Assembly (NCBI GenBank): GCA_027186245.1
Contig: CP114492.1
Span: 8,584,501 to 8,648,500, forward strand
Length of the DNA stretch: 64,000 bases
Direction of reading: 5' to 3'
Source of the DNA: Coriaria nepalensis
Taxonomy: Eukaryota; Streptophyta; Magnoliopsida; Cucurbitales; Coriariaceae
In this document: in pieces, positions 48,101 to 59,295 of the stretch
Layout of the letters: each line of letters starts with the position of its first letter
Numbering within the stretch: position 1 is the stretch's first letter
Notes under the pieces: model-generated
What the model was told of the DNA's origin: nothing
Database searches by the model: none
Seen by the model: only the letters and a program-made list of their open reading frames with translations
Translations under genes and position numbers: made by a program

Positions 48101-51100
48101 TTTTTCCCTTTTATGATGTACCTTGTTTTCATCCACAGGCACAACTTGTATCTAAAGAGCTAATCAGGGTTGCCATACTTTGGCACGAAACATGGCATGA
48201 GGCACTGGAAGAAGCTAGCCGTCTATATTTTGGTGAACGTAATATTGAGGGGATGCTTAAGGTTTTGGAGCCATTGCATGAAATGCTTGAAAAAGAGGCT
48301 ATGGCAAATAATACTACCATAAAAGAAAGAGCATTCATTGAGGTTGTATCATAAATGTTTTCTGTGATATTTATATAAATGTTCTAGCTATATGGGTGTG
48401 TAGATGCCATCACGTTCCATCAAAAAGGTCTCTTCAATCTAGTTGTCTGGACCTTGTTAAAAACCAAATTGTAGCTATTACTGTGTAACCCTTAGGACTG
48501 GGGAAACTTTGTTCTTTTTTATAAGTTTATTTTATTTATTTTTTTGACCATCTGCACTTGCAGACATTTCATCGTGAATTGCTTGAGGCCTATGATTGGT
48601 GCATGAAGTACCAGAAAACTGGGAAAGATGCTGAACTTACTCGGGTCTGGCTATTTGTGGATATTTACCTTATATTTCTGCTTGTTAAATTGTTAATTGA
48701 TATTAGTCTAGAAACTAAAATTTCAGATTGCTCCTTGATCAGGCTTGGGATCTGTATTATCATGTATTTAGACGGATAGATAAGCAGCTTCAGAGTCTTA
48801 CCACGTTGGATCTTCATGTAGGAGCATCTTATTCTCATGTATTTTCTGTCTTAAAGTTGTTTTCTTGCTATTATTATTGTAGAATTGACATCTTTTTCTT
48901 TCAAATGTATACTAGTCTGTTTCTCCTGAGCTACTAGAATGTCGCTCTCTGGAGCTTGCTGTTCCTGGAACATATCGTGCTGGTAATTTGGAGTCAAGTT
49001 TTTCTGAAGTATTTGCTTTCAGTTGAGTATTCTAATGTCTCTCCTTTCCATTTTATAGAATCACCAGTGGTGACAATTGCATCATTTGCACCCCAGCTTG
49101 TTGTGATAACCTCCAAACAGCGGCCACGGAAGCTGACAATTCATGGGAGTGATGGTGAGGATTATGCCTTCTTGCTGAAGGGACATGAAGATCTACGCCA
49201 AGATGAACGTGTTATGCAGGTATTTTAGTTGCAGTATAGTTCAACTCCTAAGACTCTTTGGCAGTGATTTTTTTTTTCTTTTTCTTTTTAATTTGAAGCA
49301 GTACTATCGTTCGTAAACGTCGTCAATCAAACACTAATTTAACCTGTCATTTTAACTTGTCTCAGCTTTTCGGTTTGGTGAACACTCTGTTAGAGAACTC
49401 TAGAAAAACTCAAGAAAAGGACCTCTCCATCCAACGATATTCTGTTATTCCTTTATCTCCAAACAGTGGACTTATTGGCTGGGTCCCAAACTGTGACACA
49501 CTTCACCAACTCATCCGGGAATATAGGGATGCTAGAAAGGTCAGTTGCAATTCTATCGAAGCATATTCTAGGTCAAGAAGTAAAGGGTTTGATATAACAT
49601 AAAGGCTTGGGTACTTGCATTTAACTAAAATTACTAAATGCTTTCAGATCATCCTGAATCAAGAGCATAAATACATGCTGAGCTTTGCTCCGGATTACGA
49701 CCACTTACCACTTATTGGTAAAGTGGAAGTGTTCGAGTATGCCCTGCAAAATTCTGAAGGAAATGACCTATCAAAGGTACTTATTTCATCCCAAACGCAT
49801 TTGACCGTATTCTTTTACCTTCCTCTAGTACCAATTATCTCTTATTTGAGCTACTTATTGTAGGTTCTTTGGTTGAAAAGCCGTACGTCTGAAGTGTGGC
49901 TAGAGAGGAGGACCAACTATACCAGAAGTTTAGCAGTCATGAGCATGGTATAATTATGACTCTCTTCTGCTCCCTTTCCATTGTTCTCTTTTTTGTTAAT
50001 AGATATCATTATTTAATGACGAGTTGCTTTCAGGTTGGTTATCTTCTTGGTTTAGGTGATCGCCACCCAAGCAATCTTATGCTGAATCGCTATACGTAAG
50101 TTATAATATGCAGAAAGCTGGTAGATCTATGTATAGTAATGTACATGCCTCATCCCCTTCCAAATCTTTCTGGTTTTTCAGTGGTAAGATCTTGCACATT
50201 GATTTTGGAGATTGCTTTGAAGCTTCAATGAATCGAGAGAAGTTTCCGGAGAAAGTAATGTTCCTGTGCACAAATATCCGATTTTCATGGGCTTTCCTGT
50301 AGTTTTCATATATTTTATAATTCATGATACAGGTTCCCTTCCGATTGACTAGAATGCTTGTGAAAGCTATGGAGGTTAGTGGTATTGAAGGCAACTTCCG
50401 TTCGACATGTGAGAATGTGATGCAAGTTCTTAGAACTCACAAGGATAGTGTTATGGCCATGATGGAGGTAATAGATATACAAAAAAAAGAAGGGTTGCTC
50501 TTTTCATATCTTCGTAATACATGGAAAAGCTGATTCTTAGTTATATACTTAATTCTCAGGCTTTTGTTCACGACCCACTCATAAACTGGCGTCTTTTCAA
50601 CTTCAATGAAGTTCCACAAATGTCCATGTTTAATTCCAATCATGCATCAACTGTTGTGAATGCCGAAGATTCTGCTCCTTCAAGGAGCGAGCTTCCTCAA
50701 CCTCAAAGGGGCGCTCGTGAAAGAGAACTCCTACAGGTAGTTGGGAGAATATCCGAAAATATTTCCTTCAGAATATGATTATAGTAAACGATTCTCATAA
50801 AGATAACTCTTCTTTTAATGGCTCGATTTCTAGGCTGTAAACCAACTTGGTGATGCTAACGAGGTCTTGAACGAGCGAGCTGTGGTTGTTATGGCACGAA
50901 TGAGTAATAAACTGACCGGTCGTGATTTTCCAAGCTGCTCCTCGTCGTCTAGTTCCATGCAGCATTCAGTTGATCATAGCAACTTAATCTCTGGAGATAC
51001 TTCTCGTGAAGTTGACCATGGTTTGAACGTTAAAACGCAGGTTCAAAAGCTGATCAATCAAGCCACATCATATGAGAACTTGTGTCAGAATTATGTGGGG

Positions 51101-51385
51101 TATGACATTGGTTTTTAAGCTCCTCCATTTTCTTTTAAGCAGTTTATTTTGAATTTGGATTGATCCAGCCGTTAATTTTTTGATCCATCATCCGTCACTC
51201 TCGAAGGTAAATGACTTATTTATTCTTATTTTTTTTCAAAAAATTAACGGGTGGTATTGATATTTTTTCAATCCCTTTTACTTTTGTCATCTTTCTAACT
51301 CTAGTAGACATAAAATTTTGTTGACCATTGACTTTTCTTTTTTTTTCTTGGGGTCCCGTATATCAGGTGGTGCCCTTTCTGGTGA
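30150..51385 (+). CDS. TOR: Target of rapamycin (TOR) serine/threonine kinase
   Basis: The complete TOR gene has 57 coding exons (7422 nt, 2473 aa), in frame throughout. Exons: 30150-30263, 30681-31019, 31094-31168, 31356-31528, 31638-31736, 32049-32208, 32319-32462, 32600-32769, 32864-33068, 33144-33338, 33607-33759, 34121-34242, 34371-34470, 34548-34643, 34762-34892, 35106-35208, 35288-35470, 35597-35689, 35832-35867, 36342-36440, 36531-36629, 36719-36881, 37609-37733, 37842-37894, 42951-43074, 43179-43364, 43591-43743, 43820-43972, 44093-44164, 44242-44376, 44506-44567, 44736-44833, 45063-45172, 45244-45417, 45522-45587, 45864-45932, 46023-46133, 46544-46684, 46765-46893, 47018-47183, 47260-47474, 47561-47767, 47927-48040, 48139-48342, 48564-48644, 48743-48817, 48916-48982, 49059-49219, 49366-49539, 49648-49776, 49864-49947, 50034-50095, 50182-50254, 50333-50467, 50560-50736, 50834-51099, 51367-51385. 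Domains: HEAT repeats, FAT, FRB (about 1910-2015, [12 protein letters not shown]), kinase ([12 protein letters not shown] catalytic loop; HIDFGDCFE) and FATC ending WCPFW. TOR drives growth according to nutrients, with RAPTOR and LST8. Intron 39 has a GC donor. Introns 22 and 24 carry transposons, with no effect on the coding sequence. Confidence 0.96.
30264..30300 (+). repeat. CT-rich microsatellite at the start of TOR intron 1
   Basis: A CT dinucleotide run (about 30279-30296) just inside the first intron. Pyrimidine tracts near plant transcription starts are common; no further role can be read from sequence. Confidence 0.7.
37073..37560. mobile_element. pogo/Emigrant-like MITE in TOR intron 22
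   Basis: 488 bp bounded by terminal inverted repeats. The left end is TAGTAGAACCTCGATAAATT and the reverse complement of the right end is GAGTAAAATCTCGATAAATT; 16 of 20 positions match and the repeat continues further inward. Both ends are flanked by TA (37071-37072 and 37561-37562), the expected Tc1/mariner target duplication. The terminal sequence resembles that of plant pogo-type Emigrant/Lemi elements. No transposase is present. The element sits wholly within the intron between exons 36719-36881 and 37609-37733. Confidence 0.75.
38152..38330 (+). repeat. 5' LTR of the copia element
   Basis: Starts TGTTGAAAATATGG and ends TTTTCCA (TG...CA). It contains a TATA motif, TATAAATAG, near 38277. 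It is 179 bp and aligns over its whole length with the 3' LTR. Confidence 0.95.
38331..38342 (+). other. Primer binding site of the copia element
   Basis: TGGTATCAGAGC directly follows the 5' LTR. This is the usual plant copia primer site, complementary to initiator methionine tRNA. Confidence 0.9.
38458..42708 (+). pseudogene. Broken copia gag-pol reading frame
   Basis: Starts at the ATG at 38458 ([12 protein letters not shown]). The gag region continues in shifted frames, with a CCHC zinc knuckle ([14 protein letters not shown]) near 39262-39305. Near 39550 the protease site reads IIDYGASDP, with Tyr where the family has the Ser of DSGA, followed by a stop. The integrase zinc region ([10 protein letters not shown] to CLQCEPCQ) lies at about 39953-40070. 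The integrase core segment ([17 protein letters not shown]) lies at 40195-40345. RT includes [12 protein letters not shown] near 41335 and the YVDDM box near 41780. RNase H with [14 protein letters not shown] ends at 42708. I counted at least six interruptions. Confidence 0.9.
42707..42715 (+). other. Polypurine tract of the copia element
   Basis: GAGGGGGAG lies directly before the 3' LTR. It overlaps the stop codon of the RNase H frame. Confidence 0.85.
42716..42892 (+). repeat. 3' LTR of the copia element
   Basis: Starts TGTTGAAAATATGG and ends TTTTTCA, 177 bp. It differs from the 5' LTR at six positions plus a 2-bp gap near the 3' end. Confidence 0.95.
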
Positions 51386-51680
51386 AGCCAGAAGATAAAC
51401 CGTGGATGTCAATACGGTGTCTGTACATACCCGATCATGTAAATTTCTGTATGCTGGTGTTGTAAATCATGTATGTACGTACATATACCTATTTAAGATG
51501 ACTATTTTCTGTAGCAGATGTAGTGCGAGGAATACCGAGTAAGTTTACATTAGGAATTAATTTTTAGAGTTAATTTTCTTTATTTTTTTTCCCTTCTCCA
51601 AAATTTGATTGCATTTTGAAAAATAATAATAATAATAAATAGAATTAAAAAATTCATTAAAAGAAAAAAATCAAAAAAAT
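51386..51680. other. Short tail-to-tail gap between TOR and ITPK
   Basis: 295 bp holding the 3' untranslated regions of two convergent genes. It is A/T-rich on the right side. The transcripts may overlap here. Confidence 0.7.
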
Positions 51681-54600
51681 CTAAGTGGGATGTTTCTTCT
51701 TATACTTGCTCTGCGTTAGGCTCAGTAGGAAATCTGTAAATATGTGCTCGTAGTCTGCCATTTTCCCATATCCTGCAAATGAAAATAAATATTAGCTTTT
51801 GTTTAGCCACCACTGAATTTCTATAAGCCACGAAAACAAAGCTATTTTCCAACAGGAAGACTGTTGGGGTCATCAATTCTATGAATCGTGTAAGTATGAT
51901 AAACCGGTGAGAAAGAAGATCATGCAATGATGTGAGAAATACTGTACTTGCCTGGAAAATAATTTATGTCTATGACATAGAAGACGTCGCTTGTCCCACG
52001 CTCTCGGATCAAGTCTATGTTGAACAGCCGAAGACCCTGTGCGTTGCAGCACAAAAGCATAATTAAAATATTAAATCTCCATATCGTGCACCGTATAATG
52101 TTAAATACGTAGACAGTTACCAGCCGGTTACGGAGTTCTCTTGCAAGCCGCTCCAATAGAGGTTGTGGGGGAAGTTCTGGAAAAATGATGACAAGTGATG
52201 TTAACCCATTGCTTAACCCATTGTGGGGGAGTTCTCTTGCATTGCTTGACCCATTCAAAGATGGTAACCAAAGTAGTAAATTATTTGTAAACCACACTGT
52301 CTTGAGACTAAACGGGGAGAAAAACTATTTGGCAAAGAATTAATTTTCAGTTTATGGCTATTAGAACAGAGACAATTAGTCATATTATGGCATCAGAAAG
52401 AAAAAGGATGCCAAAATTTTGGTGCAAGCAAAAAAGATAACATTCTCACCAGCCACACTAGGGTCTAGATCTGCATCATCTGCAGAAGCGGAAGCTGATG
52501 AGACCCTTGGGAAAGGGAACACACCAGAAACCTTTGCTAGATCACATTTACTGACATCTGGTAGAGAAAAACGCCTTGCAACTTTGATGGTTTCCCCAAC
52601 AATATAAATCTTGAAGAGAAGGCCTCCTAAAGATAGAAAGAAACAAGAATGTGAGATGTCAGGTGCAATGACCGTATATGATGCAAATGAAAAATTTCAA
52701 GCTAGTTGCAACAATGTACCGTGATTAACAAACTCTTGTAGAACCAAAGGAGGTTCAAGTTCGGCCAGCGAAAATTGATCATAAGCAAGAGAAAGTTCAT
52801 GTGACTTTGGGGTTCCATCCACAAGCAGAGGTTTGACAACTAAAATGATAATCTAAACAGTAAATTTAATTACCCGATGAAATATTAACAGGATTCTTGA
52901 ACATGGAAAGATAGTGCGAACAAACCCATATCAATTTCAAATTCTGTCCAAATCATTCAATTAACCATCTCAATACATTAACTTTTCTCTTGCTAGCTTA
53001 TCCAGGAGATCCATGAGGAAATCATTATCACTCTCATCTAAATAAGCAACCAAGAAGAATTCATACTCAGCAGAAACCGGTTCAGCGGTTCCTGACATCA
53101 AAGACCCAAACTGACTAAAACACAAGTAGAAAAACACAAATGACAATAACATATATACCTAGAGGCAGTTTGAGCCCAGATTTCATAACCTCGTAAGGAA
53201 TAGATGAAGCATCTTTGGTGATGACCACTTGCTTAGGAACACCAACCTGACCTAAATAACAATTTTGATATTTGAAACAGGTCAAAACAGTGTCATATTT
53301 CAAAAATTATTTATTCCTATGTAACCAGGGGTTTCACAGAACAGTACCATGACACTCCGACAAGTCAAGATCTGCAACATCCGCAAGCATGAGCTGGCGA
53401 TTACGAAGATGTTTAATGGCATCAGGAGGATCAAGAACAGTTACATCTGGATGTTTTTGTCTGTAATCCTTCAAAAGTGTGAAACAAGTTAGAGCTGGAA
53501 CTGCCCCATATATATAAGCACAAGAAGCTCAAGAGAGTACAAAAAACACTACAAGGAAGATGACCAGACACTACTCTATGATACTTAAATAAAATGTAAG
53601 CAACTTAATGACTACAGGGAAGATGACCAGACACTACTCTATGATACTTAAATAAAATGTAAGCAACTTAATGACTCGAAGAAAACTTATGTAGCTGATC
53701 ATGATAAAACTCAAATTCTAATCATGATTCAAAACGAGGTGAGTAATTAATATAATTACCTCCATTGATCCTCATCAAACACTTACCACCACCAATAAAA
53801 TCAGCATCCTTTAGTATAATTAGTGGAGCACAAGAAGTTAATGTAAGAAGCACTTTATTCCTAAAACAATCGCAGATATGAAATTCAATTATCCAAAGGT
53901 TTAACATAGACAAACCTCAATAATTTCGCACCAATCCTTCCCAGACAGCTGAAAAGAAGATAGAGCCTGTCAGACCATTTACTAATACACTATTTACATA
54001 AAGCGGAAAAGTTATTTCAATTATTTTAGAAACAGGGGAATTCTGTCACATTCTTATGTTGACAACAGCAAGGTCACAAGTACCATATAATCACTAACCT
54101 TATGCAGAACAACATCAAAAGGACCCTGTTCTGACAGTGGCCTCTTGAGATCTATGGGAATAAAGCATATACCTTTATTCCTGCACAAATAACAGATGCA
54201 ATGAGTTTAACTGGTCGTAAGAAAACAATAGGATATCAATTTTTTTTTTTTGACGGATATCGTGAAATGTACACATACATTTGATGAAATTTCTTAAATG
54301 AAGATCTAAACGTAAATATTGAGAAGTCATTGAACAAATAAATGAACTGTAAAGTCTGTAATCCGCCAAGGCTTGGAAAAGGTCTGATTTATGTGTATAT
54401 GGCGAAAGTTGACTATAATATGAAATTTTAAATTTAAAAACCATATCTACCTCCTGTAAAATACACTGGTAAGAAAGACAACATAAAATCTCATAGTCGG
54501 AAGATAGATGACATTAAATATTCTAAGTGTGGTCAAATTTGATGATATTTGAATATTTAATAAGCTAGAGAAGACAGGAACGGGAGTAGACTTTAGGTGC

Positions 54601-55225
54601 CTTACTGTGTATTGTAAAGTAGTATCTAAAGGGATTTATAAGAGAATATTCTCCATTATTAAATTGGGGAGGACACTATCCAAAGGTCCAGTATTCATTA
54701 GATAAACAGAATAGATAAGTCGATCAAAACAGAGAGAGATATAAAAATAGAAAGTAGCAAATGTTCTGAAATAGCCCACAAATTCCTCACACTACAAGAC
54801 AAGAAAGCAATCCATATCACTATCACTGGAAAAAAGCCGCTTTTTCCACAAAGCAAACAGAAGAAATTTGCCACTAAAAAAAATCCCAAGAAACTTGGAT
54901 TCGGAAAGGCAGATATTGTACGGAGAATTGCACGGAGAAGAAGAATAAGAAATCGAGGATTATATGACAGATATTGTAAAACATTAAGAATATTTAATCG
55001 GGAGAAAAAGAAAGCGCAAAGAAATCGTAAGTACCGAGCCAAGACGAGAAGCTTGGGTTGTAAGAAGCTCTTCGTCTTCTTGGACGTCAAGGCGTAACCG
55101 ACCACGAGCTTCTGCGGCGGATGCGGAAACTGAAATCCATCAACTGAATGAACTCCGTCCTCTTGCTTCTCCTCCTCCTCCACCTCGTCGCCATTCTCGT
55201 TCAAGATTTCGCCGTTCAGCCTCAT
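51681..55225 (-). CDS. ITPK: Inositol-tetrakisphosphate 1-kinase (ITPK)
   Basis: Ten minus-strand exons: 55225-55035, 54180-54099, 53948-53916, 53468-53348, 53251-53159, 52839-52720, 52626-52450, 52176-52121, 52036-51952, 51772-51681 (1050 nt, 349 aa). The start is [12 protein letters not shown] with an acidic N-terminal stretch, then [19 protein letters not shown]. The ATP-grasp core follows: [61 protein letters not shown] and the metal-binding [15 protein letters not shown]. ITPKs phosphorylate inositol tris/tetrakisphosphates on the route to phytate, and plant members also make inositol pyrophosphate InsP7. Length fits the ITPK1/ITPK3 group, but I cannot choose the orthologue. The last intron has a GC donor (CCAG|GCAAGT at 51952/51951). 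An intron carries a 63-bp tandem duplication. Confidence 0.93.
53555..53676. repeat. Two-copy tandem duplication in an ITPK intron
   Basis: The unit beginning GGAAGATGACCAGACACTAC is present at 53555 and 53618 (period 63 bp), almost identical, ending TTAATGACT at 53676. It lies between exons 53948-53916 and 53468-53348. Confidence 0.92.
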
Positions 55226-57754
55226 AAAAAAAACCTAAATAATTCCTCAGTTCACCAGCCGCTCGCTACTTCCTTTTCTTCAAAGCTCAACCTATCCTAA
55301 TCGCCTTTCCGAAAATAATCGGAAAATACTCCGGTATCGCAGCGTTACGGCAGTCTCTGTCGCCCGCTTGCGCTCTTCCTCTCTGAAGAAACAGTTTAAG
55401 AGAAAGAAGAAGTCCGGTAATCGATCAAGCCCCTCTCCCTCTCTCTATTAAAATGAACGAAGATCTATCCACTATCCACCCCCCACTCTCTCTCTCTCTT
55501 TCTCTCTCTCTATGAATGTATATACATACACCTGTCGCTTTACTTTCTAAACGTCACTTGTCGCTTTATTTTCTTTTTATGACGTCATCTAAATTTATCT
55601 ATTTTATTTTTATAATATTACCATCCAATTTCTCATAAATACCATAATGCACATAAACATACCTTTCTTTTTCAGCATTGTTTTTCAAGTTCATTCTTGA
55701 AATCTTCCTACACCATATGTTATTAGAGTGAGAGGTCTGATAACATGCTCCGTGATTAATCTTTGGTTTGGAAAATAGTATGTTTCGTTTCATTTCATCT
55801 GTCCTCTTCTATGTCTTTTTCTATTCAGGTTTTGTTCATTGTTATAAAGTTTCTCTCCAATTCATTCAAAATGGTTCTAATGACTATTCCAAGGTTTCTA
55901 CAGTTATGTTGCAGAACTATTACTAGACAACAACTTCCACAAACAATGAACATAATAATCGGAATAGATTGCCCTGTAATGTAAAACAAATTTCACTTTT
56001 AAATTGCCTGATTGTGTTCTCCTTCCGACTTGATCCATCACTCTAATCGCCATGAACTGTGAAGTTTATCAACTCAAAGAACTGGTATTTCTATTTTTAG
56101 CTTTTGATTTCCAGTGATTTCATCTGTAGTGGGTTATTGATTTCTTCGATTTCTCAATCTTATTTTTGTTCCATAGATTTTTTTTTTTTTCTCTCATGTC
56201 TGTATGTGTGTACATTAGTCTGGAACCTAGGCTCCAAGGCAACCGTAGCACGACTTGAACTGTCGATTTGATGGGCCGGGCTGCCATATGATGTTTTCAT
56301 AGACTTTGAGCAGCGTTGGAGGAAAGCAACGAAATGGACATAGTTTGGTTTAAGAGTTAAAAGGATTTCTCATTGGCATGATGATACTTGTACTCAAAAT
56401 AGGGAGCATCTCATGGATTCAAAGTCCTGCACTATCTATATTAGAGGATGGTACCACATGTGTTCCAAATGATGACCCCAGAGTATGGGTTTTTACAGAA
56501 GATCCTGAAAACTGGCATACTGAGGTTTGATCTCACAAGTTCCATGGTGGGTTTATATATATATATATTATCTATTAATTTCTTTGCAAAATTATACTAT
56601 AACTATCCTTTATATCCGTTTTAGAGATTACCTCTCATTTTTTTTCTTCTTCTATTGATTTATTTTCTTTGCTTTTCTTTTCTGCAATTAGTTATACTAC
56701 CTTTTTTGTGTTTAGATAAAAGATTATTTAAAGAACAAGTTAAGCAGATGCAACAACAACGATAAGGAGTAGAGATGAAGATCAGAGAGTCAAGAATTAT
56801 TTTAATGGTGTTGTAAAGCCACATCTCTTTCTTCTGTAGATGCTGCTCCCACTTCTCCAGCTCTACATGCAATATTTCATTATCAGTTGGTCCATTTATT
56901 TCAAGTATTAGTGCATAATATTAGCCAAAAATATTTAAATATTTTTAATTAAATTATTAAATAAAATATATTTATTATAAATCGATGAATCTCAATTATA
57001 AATATCATTATCATATTATCATATATTATATTAAATACATTTCTCTCCATATTTCTTGAAAAATAACACAAATGTCATTATTCTTTATCTTATATCCCAT
57101 ATGTCATAGCACCGGTCAGAACCATTTTTTTTAATTAAAAAAAAAATATATATATTCTTTTCATTTCTTGTCCATAATTCATACTATATTTACGATATGA
57201 TGATAATGCCAATCCAATGAGCCATGCTTTCCCTTAGTAATCTATCATTCAATGTCATGTTCATGAAACCAAGTAAAGAGATGGTGCGCTATTTGCTTGT
57301 TTAGGACTTTAGGTCGATCGGCGGCGCCCATCATTATTGAATGAGCTGCTAGCTTCCAACACAACCTTAGAAGCTTCTCTACATTAATCGCATGTTTCTT
57401 GATTCTGATACGAATATTTTTCTCGGGTATGATCTCACTCGTTCTAGATCCATTGAACTTTGATTTATTATATAAATTAGGCAATGGAATTTTATTTTAT
57501 TCGCAGTCAAATTTTGAATGGAAAATTTAAGTACACGCATTTTCTTTTTAACTAATTAATTAAGAAGCTTTACGTGCAAAAGGATGAAAACTTTCATTTC
57601 AAATGTATAAAGGTTTCATTAACCAACATAAGAAACAATTTAACAAATAGGTTAGAAGATGTTGCGAAACACACAAGCTGTTAGAAAATAATAAATAGAT
57701 TACAGATCACAAGGATGACTAGATCTAAACATATCTTAGATCACAACATTCCTC
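55226..57754. other. Intergenic spacer, ITPK promoter to CYP74
   Basis: The first 300 bp are the ITPK leader and promoter, with a CT-rich run near 55485-55511. The rest is A/T-rich. Open frames at 55763, 56660 and 57245 are short and lack domains. A stretch at about 56380-56530 has some coding-like composition, but I could not match it to a family. Confidence 0.55.
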
Positions 57755-57763
57755 TATAAAAAG
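57755..57763 (+). promoter_or_regulatory. TATA box of the CYP74 gene
   Basis: TATAAAAAG 86 bp upstream of the ATG at 57841, implying a leader of about 55 nt. Confidence 0.7.
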
Positions 57764-57840
57764 CATCCGATTCGTCTCACCATTTTCACGTACTAGCTCT
57801 CACCTCACATATAGATATATATATTTATCAACCCTAGGCA

Positions 57841-59295
57841 ATGTCTTCTTCCTCTTCTGAATTTCTTTCATCAGAGACACTACCCTTAAGACCCATACCG
57901 GGCGGTTACGGGATCCCGTACTTCGGCCCCGTAAAGGACCGTCTGGATTACTTCTACAACCAAGGTGAAACTGAGTTCTTCCGATCCAAGATCCGTAACT
58001 ACAACTCCACCGTGTTTCGGACCAATGTCCCCCCGGGTCCATTCGTCGCTTCCAACTCCAAAGTTGTCGCCGTTCTAGATGCTGTCAGCTTCACTATCCT
58101 TTTTGACAACTCTAAGGTTGAGAAAAAAGACGTTCTGGTCGGAACTTTCATGCCATCTACTGACTTCACAGGGGGATACCGGGTTTGTGGATACCTCGAC
58201 CCATCTGAACCGGACCACCATGTGCTCAAAGGGCTATTCCTTTCTTTTCTCATGGCTCGTCATTCTACATTCCTCCCTCTCTTTAGAAACGGTCTGTCCG
58301 ACCTCTTTTTGGATATCGAAGACCAGATATCAGACAAAGGCGTAGCAGAATTCAACAGTTTGAACAGCAAAATGTCATTTGAATTCATGTTTCGTCTTTT
58401 GTGTGACAATCGTAGGCCATCCGATACGAAACTGGGATCGGATGGTCCGAAGCTGTTCGATAAATGGCTGCTTGTTCAGCTCGCACCGCTTTTTACACTA
58501 GGGTTTCCAAAGGTGTTCAAGTATGTAGAAGATTTCTTACTTCGTACATTACCATATCCATATATCTTAGTCAAACGTGATTACGAGAAGCTTTACGAGG
58601 CGTTCGACACGTCGGCAAAGTCGTTTCTGGACGAAGCAGCTCGTCTAGGGATCGAGAGAGAGAAAGCTTGTCACAACTTGATTTTCCTTGCTTCCGGACA
58701 AGCATACGTAGGGATGAAGCCTTTGTTTCCATCTTTGATCAAGTTTGTCGGGTTCGCAGGAGAAGGTTTACACAAGCAGCTAGCTGATGAGATCAGGACC
58801 GTCGTTAAATCCGAGGGTGGGGTCACTTTCAGTTCGTTGGACAAGATGAGTTTGACCAAGTCAGTGGTGTACGAGGTTCTACGACTCGAACCTCCGGCTA
58901 AGTATCAGTTCGGTAAGGCCAAGGAGGATATAGTGGTCCACAGCCACGATGCGACGTATCAGATAAAGAAAGGCGAGACGATCTATGGATTTCAGCCGTT
59001 GGCTACAAGAGATCCTAGGATTTTCGAGAATCCTGAGGATTTTGTGAGCCATAGGTTTGTAGGGGAGGATGGAGAGAAGTTGCTGAAGTATGTTTATTGG
59101 TCAAATGGAAGGGAGACTGATAATCCGACGGCGGATAATAAGCAGTGTCCAGGGAAGAATCTTGTGCCCTTGATGTGTAAGATTGTGTTGGTGGAGCTGT
59201 TCTTACGTTATGACACGTTTACGTTTGAGATGGGAACGTCGCTTGGTCAACCAATCGTGAAGATCAAGTCGTTGACCAAGGCCACTACTATATAG
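57841..59295 (+). CDS. CYP74 family oxylipin enzyme (AOS/HPL/DES type), divergent
   Basis: Intronless, 484 aa. It lacks a chloroplast transit peptide: the protein starts MSSSSSEFLSSETLPLRPIP and goes directly into the CYP74 domain (GGYGIPYFGPVKDRLDYFYN). Features: PPGPFVASNSKVVAVLD, FDNSKVEKKD, GTFMPS, ExxR at E345/R348, and the heme loop NKQCPGKN with Cys436, followed by a LFLRYDTFTFE end. CYP74 enzymes rearrange fatty acid hydroperoxides without oxygen or reductase. NKQCPGKN and the lack of a transit peptide point towards the CYP74C/D groups (9-hydroperoxide allene oxide synthase, lyase or divinyl ether synthase). The I-helix reads LASGQAYVGMKPLFP, with Gln287 where family members usually have Asn (FNSFGG, FNAFGG, GINMFAG). 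The product is therefore uncertain. Confidence 0.88.
   Translation: MSSSSSEFLSSETLPLRPIPGGYGIPYFGPVKDRLDYFYNQGETEFFRSKIRNYNSTVFRTNVPPGPFVASNSKVVAVLDAVSFTILFDNSKVEKKDVLVGTFMPSTDFTGGYRVCGYLDPSEPDHHVLKGLFLSFLMARHSTFLPLFRNGLSDLFLDIEDQISDKGVAEFNSLNSKMSFEFMFRLLCDNRRPSDTKLGSDGPKLFDKWLLVQLAPLFTLGFPKVFKYVEDFLLRTLPYPYILVKRDYEKLYEAFDTSAKSFLDEAARLGIEREKACHNLIFLASGQAYVGMKPLFPSLIKFVGFAGEGLHKQLADEIRTVVKSEGGVTFSSLDKMSLTKSVVYEVLRLEPPAKYQFGKAKEDIVVHSHDATYQIKKGETIYGFQPLATRDPRIFENPEDFVSHRFVGEDGEKLLKYVYWSNGRETDNPTADNKQCPGKNLVPLMCKIVLVELFLRYDTFTFEMGTSLGQPIVKIKSLTKATTI

Noticed and set aside
50867..51118. Stop at 51118 as the end of TOR
   Set aside because: It would end in GYDIGF. A GT donor at 51100 and an AG at 51366 restore the conserved GWCPFW end.
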